Origin: Ectothiorhodospiraceae bacterium
GTDB lineage: Bacteria > Pseudomonadota > Gammaproteobacteria > Nitrococcales > Aquisalimonadaceae
Reading direction: 5' to 3'
Length of the DNA: 64,000 nucleotides
Assembly: GCA_020831885.1 (NCBI GenBank)
Contig: JAFIFU010000011.1
Coordinates: 22,679-86,678, forward strand
The position numbers and the translations under genes were made by a program. Of the stretch, positions 7,643 to 15,192 are shown piece after piece (position 1 is the first letter of the stretch; every line of letters begins with the position of its first letter). Below the pieces are notes generated by a model. The model saw only the letters and a program-made list of their open reading frames with translations. It was not told the DNA's origin and did not search any database.

Positions 7643-9808
7643 ATGGGCATCGATACCGAAGACGATATCGTTCAGGATTTTCTGGTGGAGTCGCGGGAGA
7701 TCCTCGACGCCCTGGGCGGCCAGCTCGTGGAACTGGAACAGCGGGGCGACGACCGGGAGCTGCTGAACGCGGTCTTCCGAGGCTTTCACACCATTAAGGG
7801 CGGCGCCGGGTTCCTGGCTCTGGATCCCCTGGTGGACGTCTGCCATCGCACCGAAGATCTGTTCAACCTGCTGCGCAACGGCGAACGTCAGGTCACGGCG
7901 GAACTGATGGATCATGTGCTGCAGGCGCTGGATGTGGTCAACGCCCAGTTCGACCGGTTGGAGGCGGGGGAACATCCGGAGGAGGCCCCTGGGGAGTTGC
8001 TGCGGGCGCTGGAGCAACTGGCGGAGACCGGAACTGTCGCCACCGGCGGGACGGTGGGCGGCCAGGTGGAATCGTTGGCGGAACCGGTCCCGGAAGAGGC
8101 GCATCCGGAATCGGGCGATATCAGCGATGATGAATTCGAGCAGTTGCTGGATGCCCTGGAGGAACCGGAGAGCCGCCCTGCCTCGCCGAGGGATGAGTCC
8201 GCCGACGATGCGATGGGCGATGACGAGATCAGCGAGGATGAATTCGAGGCCATTCTGGATCAGCTCCATGGTAAGGGCAGACACCAGGGCATTCCTGAGC
8301 AGGACGTCCCTGAGCCGGACCTGCCCGGCGAGCAGGCGTCCAATGCCGGAGACTCCGGAGACTCCGGAGACTCCGGAGACGCCGGAGATTCCGGAGACGC
8401 GGGTCGGGACGATGACCTGATCACCGAAGACGAGTTCGAGCGACTGCTGGATGAACTCCACGGCAAGGGCCGGGGGCCCGACACGGAACCGGTCGGGGAA
8501 ACCGCCCGCCACAAGCAGCCGGTGGATCAGCCCAAGCCCGGAAAGGCGCCGGCCCAGCCCACCGAGAGCGCCGCCGGCGCTGTGGAGGACAAGGCGCGGG
8601 CCGCGGCAAGCCGAACGGAAACCACCGTGCGCGTGGATACCGCGAAGCTGGACGACATCATGAATCTGGTGGGGGAGTTGGTGCTGGTGCGCAACCGGCT
8701 CAGTACCCTGCGGCAGCAGGTGGGTGATGAGCGCCTGGGACCGGCGGTGGGCGACCTGGAGCTGGTGACCTCGGATCTGCAGGCCGCCGTCATGCAGACC
8801 CGGATGCAGCCCATCAAAAAGGTGTTCGGCCGTTTCCCCCGGCTGGTCCGGGATCTTGCCCGGGGGCTGGGCAAGAGCATCGAGCTGGAGATGCGCGGCG
8901 AGGACACCGATCTGGACAAGAACCTGGTGGAGGCCCTGGCCGATCCCCTGATTCACCTGGTGCGCAATTCCTGCGACCACGGCATTGAGTCCCCGGAGGA
9001 ACGCAAGGCCGCCGGCAAGCCGGCCACCGGCCGGATCACCTTATCCGCCGAGCAGGAGGGGGACCACATCCTGCTGATCATCGCGGACGACGGCAAGGGC
9101 ATGGATCCGGATGCCCTGCGGCGCAAGGTGGTGGAAAAGGGCCTGATGGACCCGGAAACGGCGGCCCGGCTGGACGACACCGATTGTTTCAACCTGATTT
9201 TCATGCCCGGCTTTTCCACCAAGGAGGAGATCTCCGACGTCTCCGGCCGGGGTGTGGGCATGGATGTGGTGAAGACGCGCATCTCCCAGCTCAACGGAAC
9301 CGTGGACATCTCCTCCCAACTGGGGGTGGGGACCACCCTGCGGATCAAAGTGCCGTTGACCCTGGCCATCCTGCCCACGCTGATGGTGACGCTGGATCAG
9401 CGCAAGTTCGCCTTGCCCATGTCGGTGGTGAAGGAGATCTTCGAGCTGGACATGTCCCGCACCAAGGAGGTGGACGGGCGGCGGGTGGTGATGGTGCGCA
9501 ACAAGGCCATGCCGCTTTTCTTCCTGGATCGCTGGATCCGGCGGATCAACAACGCCCACGCGTTCGGCGAGGAGGGCGGCGACGGGCGGCCCCAGTCGCA
9601 GCAGGTGGTCACCGTTGTGCTGGGCCATCAGCCCATCGGATTCGTGGTGGATGAGGTGCTCGGTCTGGAGGAGGTGGTGATCAAGCCGCTGGGCGCCATG
9701 CTCCAGGGGCTGCCCGGCTTGGCCGGGTCCACCATCACCGGTGATGGACGCATTTCCCTGATCATCGACATCCCCAGCCTGGTGAAATCCTACGGCGGGA
9801 TGTTGTAA
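7643..9808 (+). CDS. cheA: Chemotaxis histidine kinase CheA with triplicated linker motif
   Basis: Histidine kinase of the chemosensory array, 721 residues. The P1 HPt domain carries the phosphorylated His in RGFHTIKGGAGF (H49). Residues ~106-325 form an acidic, low-complexity linker in place of an obvious CheY-binding P2. It contains three copies of an I(S/T)xDEFExLLDxL motif at residues 160, 196 and 260, plus a Gly-Asp-Ser repeat. P3 begins near residue 329, the P4 N-box HLVRNSCDHGIE lies near 437, and P5 occupies about 585-720. The linker position corresponds to the LID region that in Vibrio CheA binds ParC/ParP, whose genes lie just downstream. Confidence 0.96.
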   Translation: MGIDTEDDIVQDFLVESREILDALGGQLVELEQRGDDRELLNAVFRGFHTIKGGAGFLALDPLVDVCHRTEDLFNLLRNGERQVTAELMDHVLQALDVVNAQFDRLEAGEHPEEAPGELLRALEQLAETGTVATGGTVGGQVESLAEPVPEEAHPESGDISDDEFEQLLDALEEPESRPASPRDESADDAMGDDEISEDEFEAILDQLHGKGRHQGIPEQDVPEPDLPGEQASNAGDSGDSGDSGDAGDSGDAGRDDDLITEDEFERLLDELHGKGRGPDTEPVGETARHKQPVDQPKPGKAPAQPTESAAGAVEDKARAAASRTETTVRVDTAKLDDIMNLVGELVLVRNRLSTLRQQVGDERLGPAVGDLELVTSDLQAAVMQTRMQPIKKVFGRFPRLVRDLARGLGKSIELEMRGEDTDLDKNLVEALADPLIHLVRNSCDHGIESPEERKAAGKPATGRITLSAEQEGDHILLIIADDGKGMDPDALRRKVVEKGLMDPETAARLDDTDCFNLIFMPGFSTKEEISDVSGRGVGMDVVKTRISQLNGTVDISSQLGVGTTLRIKVPLTLAILPTLMVTLDQRKFALPMSVVKEIFELDMSRTKEVDGRRVVMVRNKAMPLFFLDRWIRRINNAHAFGEEGGDGRPQSQQVVTVVLGHQPIGFVVDEVLGLEEVVIKPLGAMLQGLPGLAGSTITGDGRISLIIDIPSLVKSYGGML
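8348..8401 (+). repeat. Six 9-bp tandem repeats inside cheA
   Basis: Six units of GGAGACTCC, the last three with single changes, encode a Gly-Asp-Ser/Ala run in the CheA linker. The unit is a multiple of three, so length changes keep the reading frame. Confidence 0.85.
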
Positions 9809-9830
9809 ACGCACAGCGAAGGGGACAGGT

Positions 9831-10898
9831 TTGCACAAGGTTCGGGTACTGGTCGTCGACGATTCCAGCTTCTTCCGCCGGCGTATCCGGGAGATTCTCA
9901 CCGCCGATACCGGCATCGAGGTCATCGGCGAGGCCACCAACGGACGGGATGCCGTGGAGCAGGTCATCCGGCTGCGTCCGGATGTGGTCACCATGGATAT
10001 CGAGATGCCGGAGCTGGACGGCATTTCCGCGGTGCGGGAGATCATGCGGCGCCGGCCGACGCCGGTGCTGATGTTCTCCTCGCTCACCGTCGAGGGGGCG
10101 AAAGCCACACTGGACGCACTGGATGCCGGGGCCGTGGACTTTCTTCCCAAGCGCTTCTCCGACATCTCCTCGGATGCGGCGAAAGCCCGGCAGCAGCTAC
10201 AGCAGCGTGTCATTGCGGTGGGCCGGCAGCGGGCGGCCACGCCCCCGGTGCCGGCGCAACGGGCCGGGACGGCGAGACCGGCTCCGGAAACGGTGTCCGC
10301 ACCGTCCCGTTCCGCCCGTGCCCCGCGCGCCAGTGCGCTGGATGTGGTGGTCATCGGGGCGTCCACCGGCGGCCCGGTCGCCTTGCAGCGATTGCTGACA
10401 CGGCTCCCGGCGGACTTTCCTGTGCCTGTGGTGCTGGTGCAGCACATGCCGGCGAATTTCACCCGGGCCTTTGCCCAGCGGGTCAACGGTCTATGTGCCG
10501 TTCAGGTGCGCGAGGCCGTGGAAGGGGATGTCCTGCGGCCAGGGCAGGCGCTGCTGGCACCCGGGGGGCGGCATCTGGGCCTGATCCGGCGCGGTGGCCT
10601 CACGGTGCGCCTGCTGGAGCCCAGCGCCACCCAGTTCTACAAACCCAGCGTGGATGTGGCCTTCGCCTCCGCTGCCGAGGCCTGTCCCGGGCGCGTGCTC
10701 GGTATCGTGCTGACCGGGATGGGGGCGGATGGCTGTGAGGGAGCCCGCCGGCTCAAGCAGGGCGGTTCCCACATCTGGGCCCAGGACGAAGCGACCTCGG
10801 TGATCTATGGCATGCCCGGGGCTGTGGCCAGGGCAGGGCTCACGGATCGTATCCTGCCGCTGGACGCGATCGCGGATGGACTGGCCCAGTTGCGATAG
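9831..10898 (+). CDS. cheB: Chemoreceptor methylesterase/deamidase CheB
   Basis: Removes methyl groups from chemoreceptor glutamates. The receiver domain (residues 1-120) carries phosphoacceptor D56 in VVTMDIEMPELDG. After a Pro/Ala-rich linker, the CheB esterase domain starts near residue 170. Its catalytic Ser is in GASTGGP (S178), with LVQHMPANFT supplying the His and GMGADGCEG the Asp. The start is TTG at 9831 (MHKVRVLVVDD) preceded by GGGGACAGG. No cheR is present in this cluster. Confidence 0.96.
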   Translation: MHKVRVLVVDDSSFFRRRIREILTADTGIEVIGEATNGRDAVEQVIRLRPDVVTMDIEMPELDGISAVREIMRRRPTPVLMFSSLTVEGAKATLDALDAGAVDFLPKRFSDISSDAAKARQQLQQRVIAVGRQRAATPPVPAQRAGTARPAPETVSAPSRSARAPRASALDVVVIGASTGGPVALQRLLTRLPADFPVPVVLVQHMPANFTRAFAQRVNGLCAVQVREAVEGDVLRPGQALLAPGGRHLGLIRRGGLTVRLLEPSATQFYKPSVDVAFASAAEACPGRVLGIVLTGMGADGCEGARRLKQGGSHIWAQDEATSVIYGMPGAVARAGLTDRILPLDAIADGLAQLR

Positions 10899-10916
10899 CA
10901 ACGGTGAGGATGGCGG

Positions 10917-11714
10917 GTGATGAAGGTCTGGGCGGTTTCGAATCAGAAGGGTGGGGTGGGCAAGACCACCACCGCCGTGAGTCTGGCCGGACTGCTGGCC
11001 AACCGGGGCAGCCGGGTGCTGCTGGTGGACATGGATCCCCACGGTTCCATGACCGCGTACTTCGGATTCGACCCGGAATCGGTGTCTCCAGGCGTGTATG
11101 AACTGTTCCGGGACGACTTTGACGCCGCCCGGCTCCCGGAACTGCCCCGGGACACCAGAGTGGACGGTATCAGCCTGCTGCCCGCATGTACCGCCTTGGC
11201 GACGCTGGACCGGCAGTTGGGAGCCCGGCACGGCAAGGGGCTGGTTCTGCATCGGGCGGTGCGGCAACTGGCGGACCGCTTCGACGTGGTGTGTATCGAC
11301 TGCCCGCCCATGCTCGGCGTGCTCATGATCAACGCTCTGGCTGCCTGTGACGAGTTGCTGGTGCCGGTCCAGACCGAATTCCTGGCGCTGAAAGGGCTGG
11401 AGCGGATGATTCGTACGCTGGACATGGTGCAGAAGTCCCGTGCCCGGGAACTGCCCTACCGGATCGTACCGACCCTGTTCGACCGGCGCACTCGGGCATC
11501 GGTGGATACCCTGCGTGAGTTGCGCAGCCGGTATCCGGATCGGGTATGGGACGGTGCCATTCCCGTGGACACGCAATTCCGGGAAGCGAGCCGGCTGGGT
11601 GTGCCTCTGACGGTGCTGCATCCCTGGTCCCGGGGCAGTCAGGCGTACCGGAAACTGTTGCAGAACTTGCTGGATGATGGCGACGGGTTGTCGCAGGCGG
11701 TGGGACATGAATAG
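10917..11714 (+). CDS. parC: ParA-like ATPase ParC for polar placement of chemotaxis arrays
   Basis: ParA/Soj-family ATPase of 265 residues with the deviant Walker A NQKGGVGKTTTAVSLAG at the N-terminus and VCIDCPPMLG as Walker B. Its place between cheB and the CheW-like ParP gene is that of Vibrio ParC, which recruits chemosensory arrays to the cell pole; this role is inferred from synteny. The frame opens GTG-ATG, and ATG 10920 is an equally good start. The 3' end overlaps parP by 8 bp. Confidence 0.88.
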   Translation: MMKVWAVSNQKGGVGKTTTAVSLAGLLANRGSRVLLVDMDPHGSMTAYFGFDPESVSPGVYELFRDDFDAARLPELPRDTRVDGISLLPACTALATLDRQLGARHGKGLVLHRAVRQLADRFDVVCIDCPPMLGVLMINALAACDELLVPVQTEFLALKGLERMIRTLDMVQKSRARELPYRIVPTLFDRRTRASVDTLRELRSRYPDRVWDGAIPVDTQFREASRLGVPLTVLHPWSRGSQAYRKLLQNLLDDGDGLSQAVGHE

Positions 11715-12492
11715 GTCGGAGAACACGGCGGCCCGGGAACTGGTGGATTCCCGGGATGCGGTCTGGCACTACCTGGATGCGCTGCTGCAGGATATTCCGG
11801 AGGAATCCGGTCCGGCAGCGGTGGAGCAATCCCCGCCGGCGGATGCGCTCCGGGTGGAATCAGCGCAACGCCCGGCCGCCTTGGCGCAAACTCGGTCGCT
11901 GTTTCGGGAGGAATCGCGGGCGGATCCCGTGGTTGCGCCGGCGGAGACCGGCCAGCCCCTGCGGACTATTGATGCGCCGGCGGTTGAATCCCGGCCGGAG
12001 CCGCAATCCGAGCCGTTGCCGGAGTGGAGGGCCCGCGAGTTTCAGGCACTGTTCTTCTACGTGGGCGGCCTGCGGCTTGCGGTGCCGCTGACCGAGCTGC
12101 ACAGCGTGGTGTCCTGGGGCGACGTGGACGTGACCGCCATGCCCAATCAGCCGGCCTGGTTCATGGGCTTGATGCCCTACCGGGACCGCAAGGTGCGTGT
12201 GATCGATACCGCGGCCATGGTTTTGCCGGAGAACAAACGCTCCACGCCCGAGGCGCAGGCGGCCCCCGCCCATATTCTGGTGGTGGGGGACGGTAGTTGG
12301 GGACTGGTCTGTCACGGTATCGGCGACGTCATCCGCCTGCAGCCCGACGAGGTGAAATGGCGGAGCGGGCAGGGCAAGCGGCGCTGGCTGGCGGGAACCG
12401 TCATCGGACATCTGTCCGCGCTGGTGGATACCGACGCCTTCGCGGACATGTTGGACGGCCGGGGCTCAACCTCCCCGGCGGCCGGCCGATAA
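11707..12492 (+). CDS. parP: CheW-domain array adaptor ParP
   Basis: The 261-residue protein has an N-terminal helix (RELVDSRDAVWHYLDALL), a variable Pro/Glu-rich middle (residues ~40-105) and a C-terminal CheW-like domain from about residue 108. This is the layout of Vibrio ParP, whose C-terminal AIF domain binds CheA and receptor tips and stabilises arrays. ATG 11707 was chosen because it begins inside the parC stop region and gives the expected N-terminus; the frame continues upstream to 11674. It is followed by cheW after 37 bp. Confidence 0.85.
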   Translation: MNRSENTAARELVDSRDAVWHYLDALLQDIPEESGPAAVEQSPPADALRVESAQRPAALAQTRSLFREESRADPVVAPAETGQPLRTIDAPAVESRPEPQSEPLPEWRAREFQALFFYVGGLRLAVPLTELHSVVSWGDVDVTAMPNQPAWFMGLMPYRDRKVRVIDTAAMVLPENKRSTPEAQAAPAHILVVGDGSWGLVCHGIGDVIRLQPDEVKWRSGQGKRRWLAGTVIGHLSALVDTDAFADMLDGRGSTSPAAGR

Positions 12493-12529
12493 AGGGTGCA
12501 GTAGGGCCGATACCTTCAAGGGGATGCGC

Positions 12530-13033
12530 ATGGCTGAGAAGCAGGCAGTGATCAGACAACAGGACGCCGGCCAGGCAGATGCCGGCGTTGCGAACCAGTG
12601 GGTGACCTTCTCCCTGGCCGAGGAGACCTATGGCATTGATGTCATGCGGGTGCAGGAAGTGCTCCCCATGAGCGAGATCGCACCGGTTCCCGGCGCACCG
12701 CCTTACGTGCTGGGGATCATCAATCTGCGCGGCAACGTGGTGACGGTGATTGACACCCGCATGCGCTTCGGCCTGGAATCCCGCGAAACCGACAGCGCCA
12801 GCCGGATCGTGGTCATTGAGACCGACACCCAGGTGGCGGGCATTCTGGTGGACAGCGTTGCGGAGGTGGTCAGCGTCCAGGCGGAGGAGGTGGACGCGGC
12901 CCCCAACGTGGGCAACGAGGAATCCTCCCGTTACATCTACGGTGTGGTCAGCCGCGGCGACGAGCTGCTGATTCTGGTGGATGTGAACAAGCTGCTGACC
13001 AAGGAAGAGTGGCAGGAGGTGGCCTCGCTATAG
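12530..13033 (+). CDS. cheW: Chemotaxis coupling protein CheW
   Basis: Scaffold protein linking receptors to CheA. The 167-residue frame is a single CheW domain from about residue 20 (WVTFSLAEETYGIDVMRVQE), with the conserved APPYVLGIINLRGNVVTVID core. ATG 12530 is preferred over ATG 12524 because the AAGGGG Shine-Dalgarno at 12518-12523 is then 6 bp away. The stop codon lies within a copy of a dispersed palindromic repeat (13031-13053), which probably marks the end of the main chemotaxis transcript. Confidence 0.95.
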   Translation: MAEKQAVIRQQDAGQADAGVANQWVTFSLAEETYGIDVMRVQEVLPMSEIAPVPGAPPYVLGIINLRGNVVTVIDTRMRFGLESRETDSASRIVVIETDTQVAGILVDSVAEVVSVQAEEVDAAPNVGNEESSRYIYGVVSRGDELLILVDVNKLLTKEEWQEVASL

Positions 13034-13053
13034 GAATCGATCAGCGCTTCCTA
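13031..13053. repeat. Dispersed repeat copy 1, palindromic TAGGAA...TTCCTA
   Basis: Imperfect palindrome with 6-bp arms TAGGAA/TTCCTA around TCGATCAGCGC. The core GATCAGCGCTTCC recurs between other genes of the window (29889, 45609, 45780, 62522). It overlaps the cheW stop codon. Its function is unknown; it may be a REP-like element or a remnant of a larger mobile element. Confidence 0.6.
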
Positions 13054-13164
13054 TGGTTGCCTGCACCGGCCGGGGCTCGCACAATGCACCTCCGGGCATG
13101 GTAATCGGGATGAGCGCCGCATGGAGAACAGCTATCGTCGCGTCGGGCTCCGGGGGATGAGGGT

Positions 13165-13539
13165 ATGAGCCTGGCCCTGGCCGTACTGGCGCTGGCCGTG
13201 GCGCTGCTGGCGGGTGTACTGGCATACCGCCGGATCAGTGGGCTGGAGCGGCGGCTCTCAGCGCTGGAGGGGGAGCGGCGGCAGGAAGCCGAGACGGTCA
13301 GGGCACTGTCTGCCGGTGCCGTGAGTCACGGCGAGCAGGTGATCCGCGTCCAGCGGGAGCTTTCCCGCCTGAAAGAGCAGCTCACCACCCTGGCGGCTCG
13401 CGGCGGCGGGGCCGAAGTGTTTGAACAGGCCATCCGCATGGCGCGCCGCGGTGCCAGCCGGGAGGATATCATCCAGACCTGTGGCCTGAGCCAGGTGGAG
13501 GCGGACCTGGTGCTGTTGCTGCACCGGGAGGAAGAGTAG
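13165..13539 (+). CDS. DUF2802 family protein with N-terminal membrane anchor
   Basis: The 124-residue protein has one hydrophobic N-terminal segment (residues 2-20), a charged coiled-coil-like stretch (residues ~25-75) and a C-terminal ~40-residue region (MARRGASREDIIQTCGLS) that looks like a small helix-turn-helix and is typical of DUF2802. Genes of this type commonly follow cheW in polar-flagellum clusters; a function in motility is inferred from that position only. GGGGGATGAGGGT precedes the ATG. Confidence 0.8.
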   Translation: MSLALAVLALAVALLAGVLAYRRISGLERRLSALEGERRQEAETVRALSAGAVSHGEQVIRVQRELSRLKEQLTTLAARGGGAEVFEQAIRMARRGASREDIIQTCGLSQVEADLVLLLHREEE

Positions 13540-13623
13540 TTATCTGCTGGCCAGGCCCCACGGGATGCGCATCACTGGCTTATCAACGCTTGGCAACCCG
13601 GTCCGGCCTTCCAGTTGTTCGAT

Positions 13624-13660
13624 GTCGGAGATCCCTGCCGCGCAGGGCTTCCGACCTACG
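13624..13660. repeat. REP-like imperfect hairpin between convergent genes
   Basis: The arms GTCGGA/TCCGAC (13624-13629 and 13650-13655) and CCCTGC/GCAGGG (13633-13638 and 13642-13647) form an interrupted stem with a 3-nt loop, followed by CTACG. The shape resembles proteobacterial REP sequences ending CCGACCTACG. It lies in the 172-bp gap between the convergent DUF2802 and FlhB-like genes, where it could also stop transcription. Nothing else is recognisable in this gap. Confidence 0.55.
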
Positions 13661-13711
13661 CCTGGATGCGGCTCCGTTGGTTGAACGTTTGGTGACGCGT
13701 CCTGCAAGGGA

Positions 13712-14011
13712 CTACCCCGCATCGTCCCGTCCGGGGTGGCGTCCCTTGAGGAGATAAGCGAACGCCAGTACTTCGGCGACCACGCGGTACAGGGTCTCCG
13801 GAATCTCCTGGTCCAGTTCCAGGCTGGACAGCACCCGTGCCAGGGCGCGGTCCCGCTCCAGCGGCACCTCGTGTGCCTGAGCCAGCGCCACGATCCGCTC
13901 GGCCAGTTCCCCCATGCCCTTGGCCGTGACCCGCGGCGCCCGGTCCCCGTCATACTGGAGGGCGATGGCCAAGGGCGTTCCTGGTGGCGTTTCCCGCTCA
14001 TGCCCGCTCAT
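13712..14011 (-). CDS. fhlB: FlhB-like C-terminal domain protein (FhlB)
   Basis: The 99-residue protein resembles only the cytoplasmic C-terminal domain of FlhB: LAIALQYDGDRAPRVTAKGMGELAERI aligns with the part of FlhB after the NPTH cleavage site, followed by the VPLERDRALARVL and IPETLYRVVAEVLAFAY helices. It lacks the membrane part and the NPTH motif. Such FhlB proteins can partly substitute for the cleaved FlhB C-domain in other bacteria. It overlaps the fliK 3' end by 14 bp, so the two are translated together, fitting a shared role in hook-length switching. Confidence 0.85.
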   Translation of the reverse strand: MSGHERETPPGTPLAIALQYDGDRAPRVTAKGMGELAERIVALAQAHEVPLERDRALARVLSSLELDQEIPETLYRVVAEVLAFAYLLKGRHPGRDDAG

Positions 14012-15170
14012 CGATCAATCCTCCGCCTTCCGTGGGGGGCTGCGAGCCGGGATGCGGTGGGCTGCCATGGACACAGCGCATGCCCCCCACGGTGAGCCCC
14101 AGCTCCCCCAGGCGCTCCTGCAACAGATGCAGGTGACCGTCGATCAGCCGGGCGGTGGCCGCCTGCTCCGCCCACCAACTGGTCCCCACCCGGCCGCCCT
14201 GCAGCGTAATCGTGCAATGGACCGCCCCCCAGTCCCGGAAATCGAAGGACAACTGCACCGTCCAGGACTGATCGCCTTCACTGTCGTCCCCATCCCGATT
14301 GACACCGAGCTGCAGCACATCGGTTTCGTCGCCGTCTCTGACCGGTACCTCCGCCCACCAGGGGAACCCGCCATCAGCGGCCAGCAGGTTGATCTGCAGG
14401 GTCTGGATGCGGGCCAGTGCGCCCTCCGTGTGACGGGCCAGTTCGGCGAGCATCTCTGTTCCCTGGGCGGGGGGCGGCAGGCTGATGCTGACCGGACGGA
14501 CCGGCTGACCGGGACCGGTGCCCGAAGGCGGGCGTTCTCCGGCAGGCAGGGGGTTCGGCGGTGCGGTGAGTGCCTGGAACATGCGGTTCAGCAACCGGGC
14601 GAGCTGTCCTTTCATGTCCCCGTCCACCGCATTGGTCGGCAGCAGCCCGTGGGCGATCCCGGCCAGGCGTTGCTCGAACAGCAGTCCGCTGTTCTGGAGC
14701 GCCTGGCGAAGGCCCTCCGGGTGCTGGACCCTTGCGGCATCCGGAAGCCGGTTCCAGAGTTCCCCCAGGGCATCCCGGACGCCGGCCGGCAGCGCCTGCA
14801 GGCGGGCCGGGTCCGACCGTACCATGGCGGCGCCCGCCAACAGCCCGTTGACCCCCTGCTGGCGCGGCAGCAACTCCCGCAGCGCGTCGGGTCGGGACGT
14901 GCCATCCGGGCTGGACCGCGGCAGCAGTTGCAGGCGCAGCTGTGGTGCGAGCGACTCCACCCGCACACGCAGGCGCTCACCGGGCGGCAATTGCGCGATC
15001 CCGTCCAGGGTGATCACCCGGTTGCCGATGGCCAGGCGCGTCTGGCCGCCGGCGGTGGGCTCCCGAACCAGGGCCTGCAGCACCTGGCCGACCCGCCAGC
15101 CACGCTCCGGCGGCTGGGCGGATGTCCCGAGGGGCTGATGGCTGCTGCGGTTGCCGGGCGGTGTGAGCAT
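13998..15170 (-). CDS. fliK: Flagellar hook-length control protein FliK family
   Basis: Secreted ruler-type protein for hook length and export switching. The 390 residues start at MLTPPGNRSS (ATG 15170). The frame stays open upstream to 15281, but that part overlaps the neighbouring gene and is Arg/Cys-rich, unlike a real N-terminus. The N-terminal region resembles the beta-rich domain of Pseudomonas-type FliK (VGQVLQALV...LRVRVESLAPQLRLQLL). The C-terminal ~90 residues form the Flg_hook domain (WTVQLSFDFRDWGAVHCTITLQGG). It is co-transcribed with fhlB. Confidence 0.82.
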   Translation of the reverse strand: MLTPPGNRSSHQPLGTSAQPPERGWRVGQVLQALVREPTAGGQTRLAIGNRVITLDGIAQLPPGERLRVRVESLAPQLRLQLLPRSSPDGTSRPDALRELLPRQQGVNGLLAGAAMVRSDPARLQALPAGVRDALGELWNRLPDAARVQHPEGLRQALQNSGLLFEQRLAGIAHGLLPTNAVDGDMKGQLARLLNRMFQALTAPPNPLPAGERPPSGTGPGQPVRPVSISLPPPAQGTEMLAELARHTEGALARIQTLQINLLAADGGFPWWAEVPVRDGDETDVLQLGVNRDGDDSEGDQSWTVQLSFDFRDWGAVHCTITLQGGRVGTSWWAEQAATARLIDGHLHLLQERLGELGLTVGGMRCVHGSPPHPGSQPPTEGGGLIDERA

Positions 15171-15192
15171 GGCGGGATCTCGGCGATGGCGA

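Noticed and set aside
8348..8401. Tandem repeats considered as a CRISPR array
   Set aside because: The units are 9 bp with no spacers and lie in frame inside cheA; no cas genes are present.
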